This document shows, in pieces, positions 16,355 to 23,496 of a stretch of 64,000 bases of DNA. Below the pieces are notes generated by a model. It had not been told where the DNA came from, ran no database searches, and saw only the letters and a program-made list of their open reading frames with translations. Made by a program: the position numbers and the translations under genes. Positions within the stretch are counted from its first letter, which is position 1. Every line of letters begins with the position of its first letter. Source of the DNA: Ideonella sp. WA131b (GTDB lineage: Bacteria; Pseudomonadota; Gammaproteobacteria; Burkholderiales; Burkholderiaceae_C); contig JAGTJW010000001.1 in assembly GCA_023657425.1 (NCBI GenBank), forward strand, positions 868,001-932,000, written 5' to 3'.

Positions 16355-16956
16355 TCGAAGGCCTCCAGGTAGGGGCGCATCACGTTGGCCACGCGGCAGA
16401 CCTTCGCGTAACGCCACAGGTCGTCCGCCGTTGCCTTGCGCTTGGCGCGAACGTCCTTCAGCGCCTCCAGCGCCACGTCCAGGCCGATTTTGTTGCGGTG
16501 CTTGAAGCAATCCACGACCGTCTTGGCCGCGCCGTACACCCGCAGCTTCACCCCGTCGCGCAGGTGCTCCTCGACGCCCGCCGTGTAGACGTCACCGGTC
16601 ATCTGAACCATCTTGACCGGCGGATAGTCGATCCGGGGCGCGTGGCTACCGCGCGGCATGGCGATCCAGATCTGGCGCGGCAGTTGTGTGGTCAGTTCGT
16701 GGAATTGCAGCGCCGTGAGCAGGCAGAACACGGCCTGCGGCACCTTGGTGGCGACGTTCACGAGACTTTCGAATTCCGATCCCTGCGCATCCGGCAGGCG
16801 GTACAGCCCGCGTCCAACCCTTTCCAGAACGCCAGCGGCGGTCAGGCGCGTCAGGACGACCCGGGGTGCATCGATGGCGTCCAGATCGCTGGCGCGCAGC
16901 AGCCCCTTCTGGTTGGCCAGATCGAGGACGCGCTGGGTATGGGTGTCGGCGAGCAT
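16351..16956 (-). CDS. abiEi: AbiEi-type antitoxin and autorepressor
   Basis: Antitoxin of the AbiE pair, 201 residues. The N-terminal winged helix (residues about 1-60, HTQRVLDLANQKGLLRASDL) binds the promoter. The C-terminal antitoxin domain includes LPRQIWIAMPRGSHAPR and the VYGAAKTVVDCFKHRNKIG segment conserved in AbiEi proteins. It lies upstream of and overlaps abiEii. Family members repress their own operon through inverted repeats; candidate hairpin repeats lie in the gap upstream. Confidence 0.9.
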   Translation of the reverse strand: MLADTHTQRVLDLANQKGLLRASDLDAIDAPRVVLTRLTAAGVLERVGRGLYRLPDAQGSEFESLVNVATKVPQAVFCLLTALQFHELTTQLPRQIWIAMPRGSHAPRIDYPPVKMVQMTGDVYTAGVEEHLRDGVKLRVYGAAKTVVDCFKHRNKIGLDVALEALKDVRAKRKATADDLWRYAKVCRVANVMRPYLEAFE

Positions 16957-17317
16957 GGTAGGAGCATGTTCCGTTTATTCGTCCAATGCAAGATTTCGAC
17001 GAAAAAAAGGAACAGCTTCATACAGCCGTGCCCGGTTCCATTTTTGGAGATCGAACCGCAGACCGTCGCAGCCCGAACCAGCGAGGAAGTGCGCGGGGGC
17101 GCTCGCTTTTTCCCCGGACTTCCGCATGGTGTCCAATCACGCCCATGGTATCCCTGCTTCTACAGCAGGGAGGTTTCCTGTAGTGGGGAACTGCACCACC
17201 ACCCCATTTCTGCGGGTTTGCGAGGAAGTGGTCGGAATCGGTAGGGGTCCAGTTCGAGCGTTGCTCCTGCCTACCCAACCCGATACGGCGAACCGCATCG
17301 CTCGGCAGGTCGAGGAA
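16957..17317 (-). other. Non-coding gap upstream of abiE with a hairpin
   Basis: This 361-bp stretch has no credible gene and a lower G+C content than the surroundings. It holds the inverted repeat CCCTGCT-TCTAC-AGCAGGG (17152-17170), overlapped by a second, CTACAG (17160-17165) and CTGTAG (17178-17183). These could be a bidirectional terminator of yhaV or an operator for AbiEi, but they lie about 200 bp from the abiEi start, so the operator role is doubtful. Nothing else is recognisable. Confidence 0.4.
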
Positions 17318-17839
17318 TCAAGGACGTGCGCGTGCGCCGCCTGACGCCAGTCGGACAAGGCGCTCCGACTCGGCACGTGCTTCGGCCAGCAACTGCCCCC
17401 AGTCCGACGGCGGGCGACCACTGTCGAGCATCCTGCGAAACACCCGGTAGGCCTCGTCGGCGCTCTCGTAGGCCCGCAACGTGCCCTCGTCGTTGACCCA
17501 GGCGAACACGATCACCTTGGCCTGCGCGTGGAACCGGAAGAACAGCCGATGCTGCTGGAAGAACCTGGCCCGGAACCAGTGCTTGTTCTCGTCGCCGAGC
17601 GTGTTGCCCTGGCGGTACTCCGGCCGGGCAGGGTCCTGCGGAATCACCTCGACCGCCAGCTTGGCAATGGCAGCCAGGCGCTTGGCGGCGTTCTTCTTGA
17701 CGTAGCCGGCCCGGTCCTTGCGCTTGAGCGCCTCGACCTGTGCGGTCAGGGCCTCGAGTTGGTCAAGAAAGATCGGGTGGGCGAAGAGGGTCCAGCCGTT
17801 GACGACCAGCGGCCTGACCTCGCCCGTTCGGCCGCTCAT
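17318..17839 (-). CDS. yhaV: YhaV-type ribonuclease toxin
   Basis: Toxin of the type II PrlF-YhaV system, a RelE-superfamily ribonuclease acting on ribosome-associated mRNA. The 173 residues match YhaV along their length: VNGWTLFAHPIFLDQLEALT, then PEYRQGNTLGDENKHWFRAR, RLFFRFHAQAKVIVFAWVND and DEAYRVFRRMLDSGRPPSDW. The C-terminal tail of about 25 residues is longer than in E. coli YhaV. The start codon overlaps the prlF stop by ATGA, so antitoxin and toxin are translationally coupled. Confidence 0.92.
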   Translation of the reverse strand: MSGRTGEVRPLVVNGWTLFAHPIFLDQLEALTAQVEALKRKDRAGYVKKNAAKRLAAIAKLAVEVIPQDPARPEYRQGNTLGDENKHWFRARFFQQHRLFFRFHAQAKVIVFAWVNDEGTLRAYESADEAYRVFRRMLDSGRPPSDWGQLLAEARAESERLVRLASGGARARP

Positions 17840-18165
17840 TCATCGTCCGCCGGCAGCGGCGCGCCCAGATCGACCTCGACACCGCCGACCAGCGCCTGGA
17901 TGCGCTGAGCCAGGCCCGCATCCACGGCCTGGAGCCGCTCGGGGTGCTCGGCCAGGTCCCGGGCGAGGAAGCCGAGGAACGGCACCAGTGCAGCATCGTC
18001 ACTCTCGCCGGCGGCCGCGCGCGTGAGCACGACCTCGCCGTCAGGACGGATCGTGTAGTGGATCTTGTCGCGCTTGCCCAGGCGCAAAGCCCGGCGCACC
18101 GTTTCAGGCACGGTGGTCTGGTAGCGGTCGGTCAGCGTCGATTCGACTTGCATGGTGGCGGGCAT
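17836..18165 (-). CDS. prlF: PrlF-type antitoxin
   Basis: Antitoxin and autorepressor for YhaV, 109 residues. The N-terminal swapped-hairpin (AbrB-like) DNA-binding domain reads TLTDRYQTTVPETVRRALRL, followed by GKRDKIHYTIRPDGEVVLTR. The C-terminal antitoxin part has FLGFLARDLAEHPERLQAVD and ends in the acidic DDE. The ATG at 18165 is preferred; a second at 18153 is possible and the frame stays open upstream to 18255 without family similarity. Paired palindromes 37-73 nt upstream suit autoregulation. Confidence 0.9.
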   Translation of the reverse strand: MPATMQVESTLTDRYQTTVPETVRRALRLGKRDKIHYTIRPDGEVVLTRAAAGESDDAALVPFLGFLARDLAEHPERLQAVDAGLAQRIQALVGGVEVDLGAPLPADDE

Positions 18166-18201
18166 GGCGTTTCTGCAGCTGGGATGCTCGGCGCAAAGAG
18201 T

Positions 18202-18238
18202 AATGCATGTGCATGTCTTTTTCAATGCATATGCATTG
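18202..18238 (-). promoter_or_regulatory. Putative PrlF operator and promoter
   Basis: The perfect 16-bp palindrome CAATGCATATGCATTG (18223-18238) and an imperfect copy AATGCATGTGCATG (18202-18215) have centres 22 bp apart, about two helical turns. On the minus strand TTGAAA (matching five of six -35 bases) starts at 18224, with TACTCT 17 bp on as a weak -10. The palindromes thus cover the -35 and the spacer. PrlF family antitoxins repress their own promoters, so this is the likely site. Confidence 0.75.
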
Positions 18239-18413
18239 TCTGTCTGACATCGCACCGGCAGCGATGCCAGAGACCAGGGCCATGACCAGTAGTCGCCTCG
18301 ATACCGCTGATGCCCGCGGAGTGCGCAGCATCACCGCGCATCTCCGAGCCTGGAAGCAGTGCAGTTCCCATCGCGATAGGCGTGCCCCACCCAAAATCTT
18401 TTTTGTACATCAA

Positions 18414-18505
18414 GGACTTGCAGATGAAGGCGGGCTCCCAGGGGTTGCCATTTTTGCTGCCCAGGGGCGTTTTCTGCAAATCCCTGCAAGTCGTCCCGCG
18501 GGACG
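18414..18505. repeat. Structured inverted-repeat element in the TA island
   Basis: GACTTGCAG (18415-18423) and CTGCAAGTC (18484-18492) form a perfect 9-bp inverted repeat 60 bp apart. The right arm is preceded by a near copy, CTGCAAATC (18474-18482). Inside, CCCAGGGG occurs twice, and a 14-bp palindrome CGTCCCGCGGGACG (18492-18505) abuts the right end. It sits in a 440-bp gap (18239-18679) between prlF and hipB where no gene is recognised. It could be a small RNA, a mobile-element end or a recombination site. Confidence 0.4.
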
Positions 18506-18679
18506 GGCGCAGAGATGTGGTGAGCGCCCATCGGAGGCAAGTCTCGCTGAGTGCCGCGAGGAACGCGCCAGCTGACGGGCGTGTCATGTGCACAATCCCA
18601 AACACAAACAACTCAGTGACTGTGATTGCATACTCGATGTGTTGACGGTCTTGCGCCGAAATAGCTGGCACGCCTGCGC

Positions 18680-18937
18680 ATGGCCCGGCGGATTCGGCAG
18701 GCGGACGCCGCCACCCGGGCTGGGCTCTCCCGCTCGACAGCCGTGCTGCTTGAAAAGGGAGACCTCAGCCGCGCCCAGGCCCAAATCCTTCGCTACCTGG
18801 AGGCGATTGCGCCGGGGGTGAGCCTGCTGTCGCTCCTGAAGGAGGACGACCCGTCGCTGCAGGCGCTGGCCGCTCGCGAGACCACCCAGCGTGTCCGCGC
18901 CTTGAGCAAGACCGAGCTGGAACGTCTGGCCTTCTGA
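18680..18937 (+). CDS. hipB: HipB-like helix-turn-helix antitoxin, short N-terminus
   Basis: An 85-residue regulator of a HipBA toxin-antitoxin pair. The recognition part of an XRE-type helix-turn-helix is clear (ADAATRAGLSRSTAVLLEKG), followed by LSRAQAQILRYLEAIAPG and the tail RVRALSKTELERLAF seen in compact HipB proteins. The first helix is shorter than usual by a few residues, and a TAG stop at 18662 prevents extension, so this gene may be damaged like its partner. Its stop overlaps the hipA start (TGATG). Confidence 0.7.
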   Translation: MARRIRQADAATRAGLSRSTAVLLEKGDLSRAQAQILRYLEAIAPGVSLLSLLKEDDPSLQALAARETTQRVRALSKTELERLAF

Positions 18938-20089
18938 TGGCGCGCAAAGAGTCCTTCGAGCTGGACCCGGTGAGCCTGGCGTTCGCGGGCCGTGAGGGCA
19001 TCAAGGGCAAGGTGCTTTTCCCGGTCAACGGGCGGGGCGAGTTCGGTGGCATTCGAGACGCCGCCCCGACGCCTGGGGACGCCGCGTCATCGAGGCCCGG
19101 CTGAAGGTGCCCGCCAACAGCCTGATGGAAGTGCAGTACCTGCTGCACGCCGGAGGCGACCGCGTGGGTGCGCTGGACGTGCGGGAGACGCGCAGGAGTC
19201 CCGATTCGCCGTCCGCCTGCGACATGCACGCGCTGCAGTACGTGCTGCAGGCAGCAGAAGACGTCGAAAACGGCGCCCCCGTGCCGGCCAACCTCGAGAA
19301 CTTCCTGGGCGCCGGGCCCTCGGCGGGCGGTGCGCGGCCCAAGGCCGCTGTGCGCGACGACGAGGGCGCGCTCTGGCTGGCCAAGTTCCGGCCAAGGGGG
19401 ATCGCTTCGACGTGGCGCGGGCAGAGACCTGCGCCCTGGAACTTGCACGCCGCTGCGGCCTGGCCGTGCCCGAGGTGCGCTGCCTGGACCAGGGTGGTCG
19501 ACCGGTCATGCTCATCCGCAGGTTCGACCGCTGCTGGGTCCCCGCGAACGAGCCCTTGCCGGAAGGCGCTTTGCAGGACACCCGGCCTGGCGACGGTCGG
19601 GTGGCAGGGCGGCTGCCCTTCGTCAGCGGTCTCACGTTGGTGGCTTGCAGCGAGCCCGAGTCGCCGGATAAGGCCTACGCGGACCTGGGCCGCGCCATCC
19701 GCCGGTACGTCCATCCCACCATGGTGAGGGCCAACGCCGAGGAGATGTTTGCGCGCATGGTGCTCAACATCTTCGTCACCAACGACGACGACCACTTGCG
19801 CAACCACGGCTTCGTGCGCAACCCGCGGCTCGGCGGCTGGGTGCTAAGCCCCCTGTACGACGTGGTGCCTCGCCCCGTCTTGGCCCGCGAGCGCCGGCTT
19901 CACCTCGGGGTGGGGGAGCAGGGCAAGCTCGCCACCCTGGACAACGCCCTGAGCCACTACGCCGCTTTCGTGCCGGAGCGCCCGAGGGCGGTGGGCATCA
20001 TGCGCCGGGTCTGGGGCGGGGTGCGGCAGTGGAAAACCTGCTTCGAAGAGCACGGGGCGGCCGGCGGCGGCCACGAGGCTGCGGCTTGA
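18937..20089 (+). pseudogene. hipA: HipA-like kinase toxin with two frameshifts
   Basis: Serine/threonine kinase toxin of the HipA family, split over three frames. An ATG at 18937 opens MARKESFELDPVSLAFAGRE. The frame changes near 19063 (a base missing where GCC-CCG-GAC is expected) into DAWGRRVIEARLKVPANSLM. It changes again near 19392 (TTCCGGCC for expected TTCCCGGCC) into DRFDVARAETCALELARRCG. The kinase core LNIFVTNDDDHLRNHGFVRN and LSPLYDVVP, with the catalytic Asp and metal-binding residues, is intact. Both lesions are single-base losses in C/G runs, so sequencing error is as likely as real decay. Confidence 0.8.
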
Positions 20090-20132
20090 CCTGGATCAGC
20101 CCGCCGTCAGCGGCCGAGCGCATCATGCGGCC

Positions 20133-20447
20133 GTGGCGGCGAAGTTCATCCCCATCCAGCCGGCGGCTGTGGCAGTTCTTGTGCCGGTCGTGCCCGAGCC
20201 CGCGCTGGTCGGTCCGGCCGAGACCCTCCAGCGCGTGCTGCACGGCCTGCAGGGCGTGGTCGACCGCGAGGGCGTGAACCTGGTCGAGCGGCACTGGATC
20301 CGCTCGCTGAGCGTGCAGGACGGCGAGGCCGACCTGACGCTGACGCTGTCGCCCCGCAGCGGCGAGGCGCGCGAGTTGATGGAGCGCAGCTTCGGCGTGC
20401 TGCGCCGCCTGCTGCCCGACACCGACGTCTACGTGCACCACGCCTGA
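20133..20447 (+). CDS. Small protein resembling the iron-sulfur assembly (DUF59) fold
   Basis: A 104-residue protein from a GTG start. VLHGLQGVVDREGVNLVERH followed by WIRSLSVQDGEADLTLTLSP resembles the start of DUF59/MIP18-type domains, where VLxxLxxVxDPExxxNIVxLGLV is usual. The expected cysteine motif is missing, so it may only share the fold. The end, SFGVLRRLLPDTDVYVHHA, is not recognised. It follows hipA by 43 bp and converges on the aldo-keto reductase gene; a short AGCCTGC/GCAGGCT hairpin lies between the two stops. Confidence 0.5.
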   Translation: MAAKFIPIQPAAVAVLVPVVPEPALVGPAETLQRVLHGLQGVVDREGVNLVERHWIRSLSVQDGEADLTLTLSPRSGEARELMERSFGVLRRLLPDTDVYVHHA

Positions 20448-20473
20448 GCCTGCGCCGCAGGCTTAGTCAGTGG

Positions 20474-21454
20474 TCACTCCGCCAATGGCGCCGTGATGGC
20501 GTCGATGCGCGCCATCACCTCGGGCGTCAGCCGGTCCAGCAACGCCAGCGCGCCCAGGTTCTGCCGCAGCTGATCCAGCTTCGAGGCACCGGTGATCACG
20601 GTGGACACGTTCGGGTTCTTCGCCACCCAGGCCAGCGCCAGCTGCGCCAGCGTACCGCCCAGCTCGGCCGCGATCGGCTGCAACTGCGCCACCGCGGCGT
20701 TCTTGGCGGCGTTGGTCAGGCCATCGCGCAGGAAGGCCATGTTCTCCAGCGCGCCGCGGCTGCCCTCGGGGATGCCGGCCTGGTACTTGCCGGTGAGCAG
20801 GCCGCTGGCCAGCGGGCTCCACGTCGTCAGGCCGAGGCCAAGGTCGCCGTAGAAGCGCGCGTACTCCTGCTCGACGCGCTTGCGGTGGAACAGGTGGTAC
20901 TGCGGCTGCTCCATCAGCGGCTTGTGCAGGTGGTGGCGCTCGGCAATCTCCCAGGCGGCGCGGATGTCGGCGGCCGGCCACTCGCTCGTGCCCCAGTACA
21001 GGGCCTTGCCCTGGGTGATGAGCTCGCTCATCGCCCACACGGTTTCTTCGATCGGCGTGTGCGGGTCGGGGCGGTGGCAGTAGATGAGGTCGATGTGCTC
21101 GAGCTGCATGCGCTTGAGCGAGCCGTCCAGCGCCTGCATCAGGTACTTGCGGTTGAGCGTGTCCTTGCGATTGACGGCCTCACCCTGGCGGTCGAGCCCC
21201 CAGAAGAACTTGGTGCTGACGACGTAGTTCAGGCGCGGCCAGGCGAGCTTCTTCAGCGCTTCGCCCATGATGGTTTCGCTCTTGCCGCCGGCGTAGACCT
21301 CGGCGTTGTCGAAGAAGTTGATGCCGGCGTCGAACGCCGCGGCCATCATCTCGACCGCCTGCCCGGTGTCGACCTGGTTGTGGTAGGTCACCCAGGAGCC
21401 CAGCGAGAAGGTGCTGACACGGAGGCCACTGCGGCCGAGGCGGCGGTATTGCAT
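20474..21454 (-). CDS. Aldo-keto reductase, potassium-channel beta-subunit type
   Basis: NADPH-dependent oxidoreductase with a TIM-barrel fold, 326 residues. The start [20 protein letters not shown] is typical. The catalytic tetrad can be assigned to Asp and Tyr in [11 protein letters not shown], Lys in VVSTKFFWG and His in [10 protein letters not shown]. The C-terminal cofactor segment is [16 protein letters not shown]. It is closest in pattern to the KCNAB/YghZ group, which reduces aldehydes such as methylglyoxal. The ATG at 21454 starts the conserved region; upstream extension is unsupported. Confidence 0.9.
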   Translation of the reverse strand: MQYRRLGRSGLRVSTFSLGSWVTYHNQVDTGQAVEMMAAAFDAGINFFDNAEVYAGGKSETIMGEALKKLAWPRLNYVVSTKFFWGLDRQGEAVNRKDTLNRKYLMQALDGSLKRMQLEHIDLIYCHRPDPHTPIEETVWAMSELITQGKALYWGTSEWPAADIRAAWEIAERHHLHKPLMEQPQYHLFHRKRVEQEYARFYGDLGLGLTTWSPLASGLLTGKYQAGIPEGSRGALENMAFLRDGLTNAAKNAAVAQLQPIAAELGGTLAQLALAWVAKNPNVSTVITGASKLDQLRQNLGALALLDRLTPEVMARIDAITAPLAE

Positions 21455-21603
21455 GGTGTTCGGTGGCCGAGAGTGCGTGGGAAGGGCCGCGAGCGTAGCG
21501 GGTTGCAGGGCGGAGCGGAAGCTTCCCGGCGCGCTGAACGTCAAGCCACCGACGCTGGACGCGCCGGTGTTCGAGCGCATGGGCATCTCGATGAGCCCGC
21601 CGA

Positions 21604-21628
21604 AGCGCCACTGCCCTACAGTGGCGCT
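21604..21628. repeat. Perfect 10-bp inverted repeat
   Basis: AGCGCCACTG and CAGTGGCGCT flank the 5-bp loop CCCTA in the 265-bp divergent gap between the aldo-keto reductase and the PliI-like gene. There is no T run on either strand, so it is more likely an operator or a transcript hairpin than an intrinsic terminator. Confidence 0.5.
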
Positions 21629-21719
21629 CGGCCCTGATCACCTGAAGCGCCTGGCGGGAGGGCCAGGCCGCTGCTGATGCCGGCCGCCCCACCCGCTGCG
21701 CCCCAACAGGTTCATCACG

Positions 21720-22637
21720 ATGAAGGCACGCGCCCGCTCCCTGCCCGCGACCGCCGCCGCGCTGGTGTTGCTCGGCAGCCTGGGCGCAACCCGCGCCGAC
21801 ACCGTCAACGCCCGCTGCGACATCTATCCCAAGGGCTCTGACACCGTCTCCAAGGTGGTGGCCTGCACCTACTCTCAGCGCCAGGGCCACGTGGCCATCG
21901 ACCGCGCCGACGGCGTGCGCCACGAACTCAGCCCGCAGGGCGCGATCGGCCACTACATCGACGAGAAGGGCAAGAAGGCCATCCGCAGCCAGGGCCTGGG
22001 CAGCAAAGGCCAGATCTACCGGCTGGCCGGGGAGTCGATCTTTGTCTACTGGGACACCGCCGGCATGCCCGGCGGCACCGAGGCCAAGCCCGCAGATGCC
22101 AGGTCCGGCAAGTTGCCGCCCGCCGCACCGCCGCCGGTGCCGTTCGACCAGACGCTGAAGCTGCAGGGCATCAGCTTTCGTGTCGCCAGCGCCAACAGCG
22201 GTTCGATCAACGAATTGAAGATCGTGCCCAGCGGGCTGAGGATCGACAACGCGCCTGTCGTGCGCGCCATCGAGGGCCAGATCACCCGCGCCGAGGTGGC
22301 CGACCTCAACGCCGACGGCTCGCCCGAGGTGTATGTCTACATCAGATCGGCCGGCTCGGGCTCGTACGGCACGCTGGTTGCGTTCAGCGCCAACAAGCGC
22401 AAGTCGCTGAGTGAGATCCACCTGCCGCCGGTCACCGACAACGCCCGGGCCGCCCGGGGCTACATGGGCCACGACGACTTCGCAGTGGTCGAGGGCACGC
22501 TGGTGCGGCGCTTTCCGGTCTACAAGGACGGAGACCACAACGCCGCACCCAGCGGCGGTGTCCGCCAGTTGCAGTACAAGCTCAGGCCCGGCGAGGCGAA
22601 CTGGCAGCTCAAGCTCGACCGCGTGGTCGAGTATTGA
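21720..22637 (+). CDS. PliI-type periplasmic lysozyme inhibitor with N-terminal extra domain
   Basis: A 305-residue exported protein with a signal peptide ending near ATRAD. The C-terminal half matches the PliI family of i-type lysozyme inhibitors: ISFRVASANSGSINELKIVP, then AEVADLNADGSPEVYVYIRS, GYMGHDDFAVVEGTLVRRFP and GGVRQLQYKLRPGEANWQLK. The N-terminal half (CDIYPKGSDTVSKVVACTYS, with its paired cysteines, and GQIYRLAGESIFVYW) looks like a separate small beta domain that ordinary PliI lacks. The likely role is protection of peptidoglycan from host or grazer lysozymes. Target specificity is inferred from the family. Confidence 0.8.
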   Translation: MKARARSLPATAAALVLLGSLGATRADTVNARCDIYPKGSDTVSKVVACTYSQRQGHVAIDRADGVRHELSPQGAIGHYIDEKGKKAIRSQGLGSKGQIYRLAGESIFVYWDTAGMPGGTEAKPADARSGKLPPAAPPPVPFDQTLKLQGISFRVASANSGSINELKIVPSGLRIDNAPVVRAIEGQITRAEVADLNADGSPEVYVYIRSAGSGSYGTLVAFSANKRKSLSEIHLPPVTDNARAARGYMGHDDFAVVEGTLVRRFPVYKDGDHNAAPSGGVRQLQYKLRPGEANWQLKLDRVVEY

Positions 22638-22746
22638 GCGGCGTGCCGGCAAGTCCATCGGTCGCGCCCACCGATGAGGCGGTGCAGGCCACGGCCGGTC
22701 GCGGCGGCGACAGCGGGTGCGGGGGCGTTCATCAAGAATGCATGCC

Positions 22747-23436
22747 ATGGGCATGCTGCATCTCGTGCGCCACGGCCAGGCGCGTTTCGCCAGCGACGAC
22801 TACGACCGCCTGAGCGAACTCGGCCAGCGTCAGTGCCACGCGCTCGGCCGCTGGTACGCCGCGCGCGGCCAGCGCTTTGGCGCGGTCATCACGGGCACGC
22901 TCACGCGGCACCGGCAGTCGCTGGCGGCGCTGGCCGAGGGCCTGGGCGCGCTGCCGGCAGCCACCGAGTTTGCGGCACTCAACGAATACGACAGCGAGGC
23001 GATGCTGCGCGCCGCGCTGGCGGAACCGACGCTGGCGCCGCCCGGGCCCCTGCCCGCACCGACCACCGCCGATGGCTACCGCGCGCATTTCCGCCTGCTG
23101 CGCCAGGCGCTCGCGGCCTGGACGGCCGGTACGCTGAACGTGCCCGGCATGCCAGCGCACGCCGAATGGCGCGCCGGCATCGCCACCGTGCTCGAGCACG
23201 TCCGCACGCAGACCGAGGGCGACGTGCTGCTGGTGAGCTCCGGCGGCCCCATCGCCTCCGCCACCGCGCTGGTGGTGGGCGCTGGCGGCGACGCCTGGGT
23301 GGCCTTGAACCTGCGGCTGCGCAACAGCGCCCTCACCGAGTTCGCCCTGAGCCCCCGACGGCCGGTACTGCACAGCTTCAACACGCTGCCGCACCTGCAC
23401 ACACCCGAGCAGGCCGATTGGGTGACTTACGCCTAA
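22747..23436 (+). CDS. Histidine phosphatase (phosphoglycerate-mutase-like)
   Basis: A 229-residue member of the histidine phosphatase superfamily. The RHG catalytic motif is in LHLVRHGQARF, with the second arginine in TGTLTRHRQSL, the acid/base Glu in FAALNEYDSE and the second His apparently replaced in VLLVSSGGPIASAT, where SHGG is usual and SSGG is read here. Loss of that histidine would weaken catalysis. The ATG at 22747 was chosen; ATGs at 22738 and 22753 are alternatives. The natural substrate is unknown. Confidence 0.8.
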   Translation: MGMLHLVRHGQARFASDDYDRLSELGQRQCHALGRWYAARGQRFGAVITGTLTRHRQSLAALAEGLGALPAATEFAALNEYDSEAMLRAALAEPTLAPPGPLPAPTTADGYRAHFRLLRQALAAWTAGTLNVPGMPAHAEWRAGIATVLEHVRTQTEGDVLLVSSGGPIASATALVVGAGGDAWVALNLRLRNSALTEFALSPRRPVLHSFNTLPHLHTPEQADWVTYA

Positions 23437-23460
23437 GCCTTAGCCTGAGCCTGCGCCTGA
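23431..23460. repeat. Hexanucleotide tandem repeat GCCTNN x5
   Basis: Five consecutive units, GCCTAA GCCTTA GCCTGA GCCTGC GCCTGA, cover the stop codon of the phosphatase gene (the TAA lies in the first unit) and the start of the following gap. Slippage here could lengthen or shorten the C-terminus. Confidence 0.7.
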
Positions 23461-23496
23461 CGGCTGCGCGCCAGGGCCGGCTCGGATAATGGGCCG

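Noticed and set aside
18239..18679. Short open frames between prlF and hipB as genes
   Set aside because: They overlap one another in several frames, lack ribosome-binding sites and resemble no known family.
15438..20132. Integrase or duplicated tRNA end proving site-specific integration at tRNA-Phe
   Set aside because: No integrase gene and no second copy of the tRNA 3' end was seen by eye, so integration remains only a possibility.
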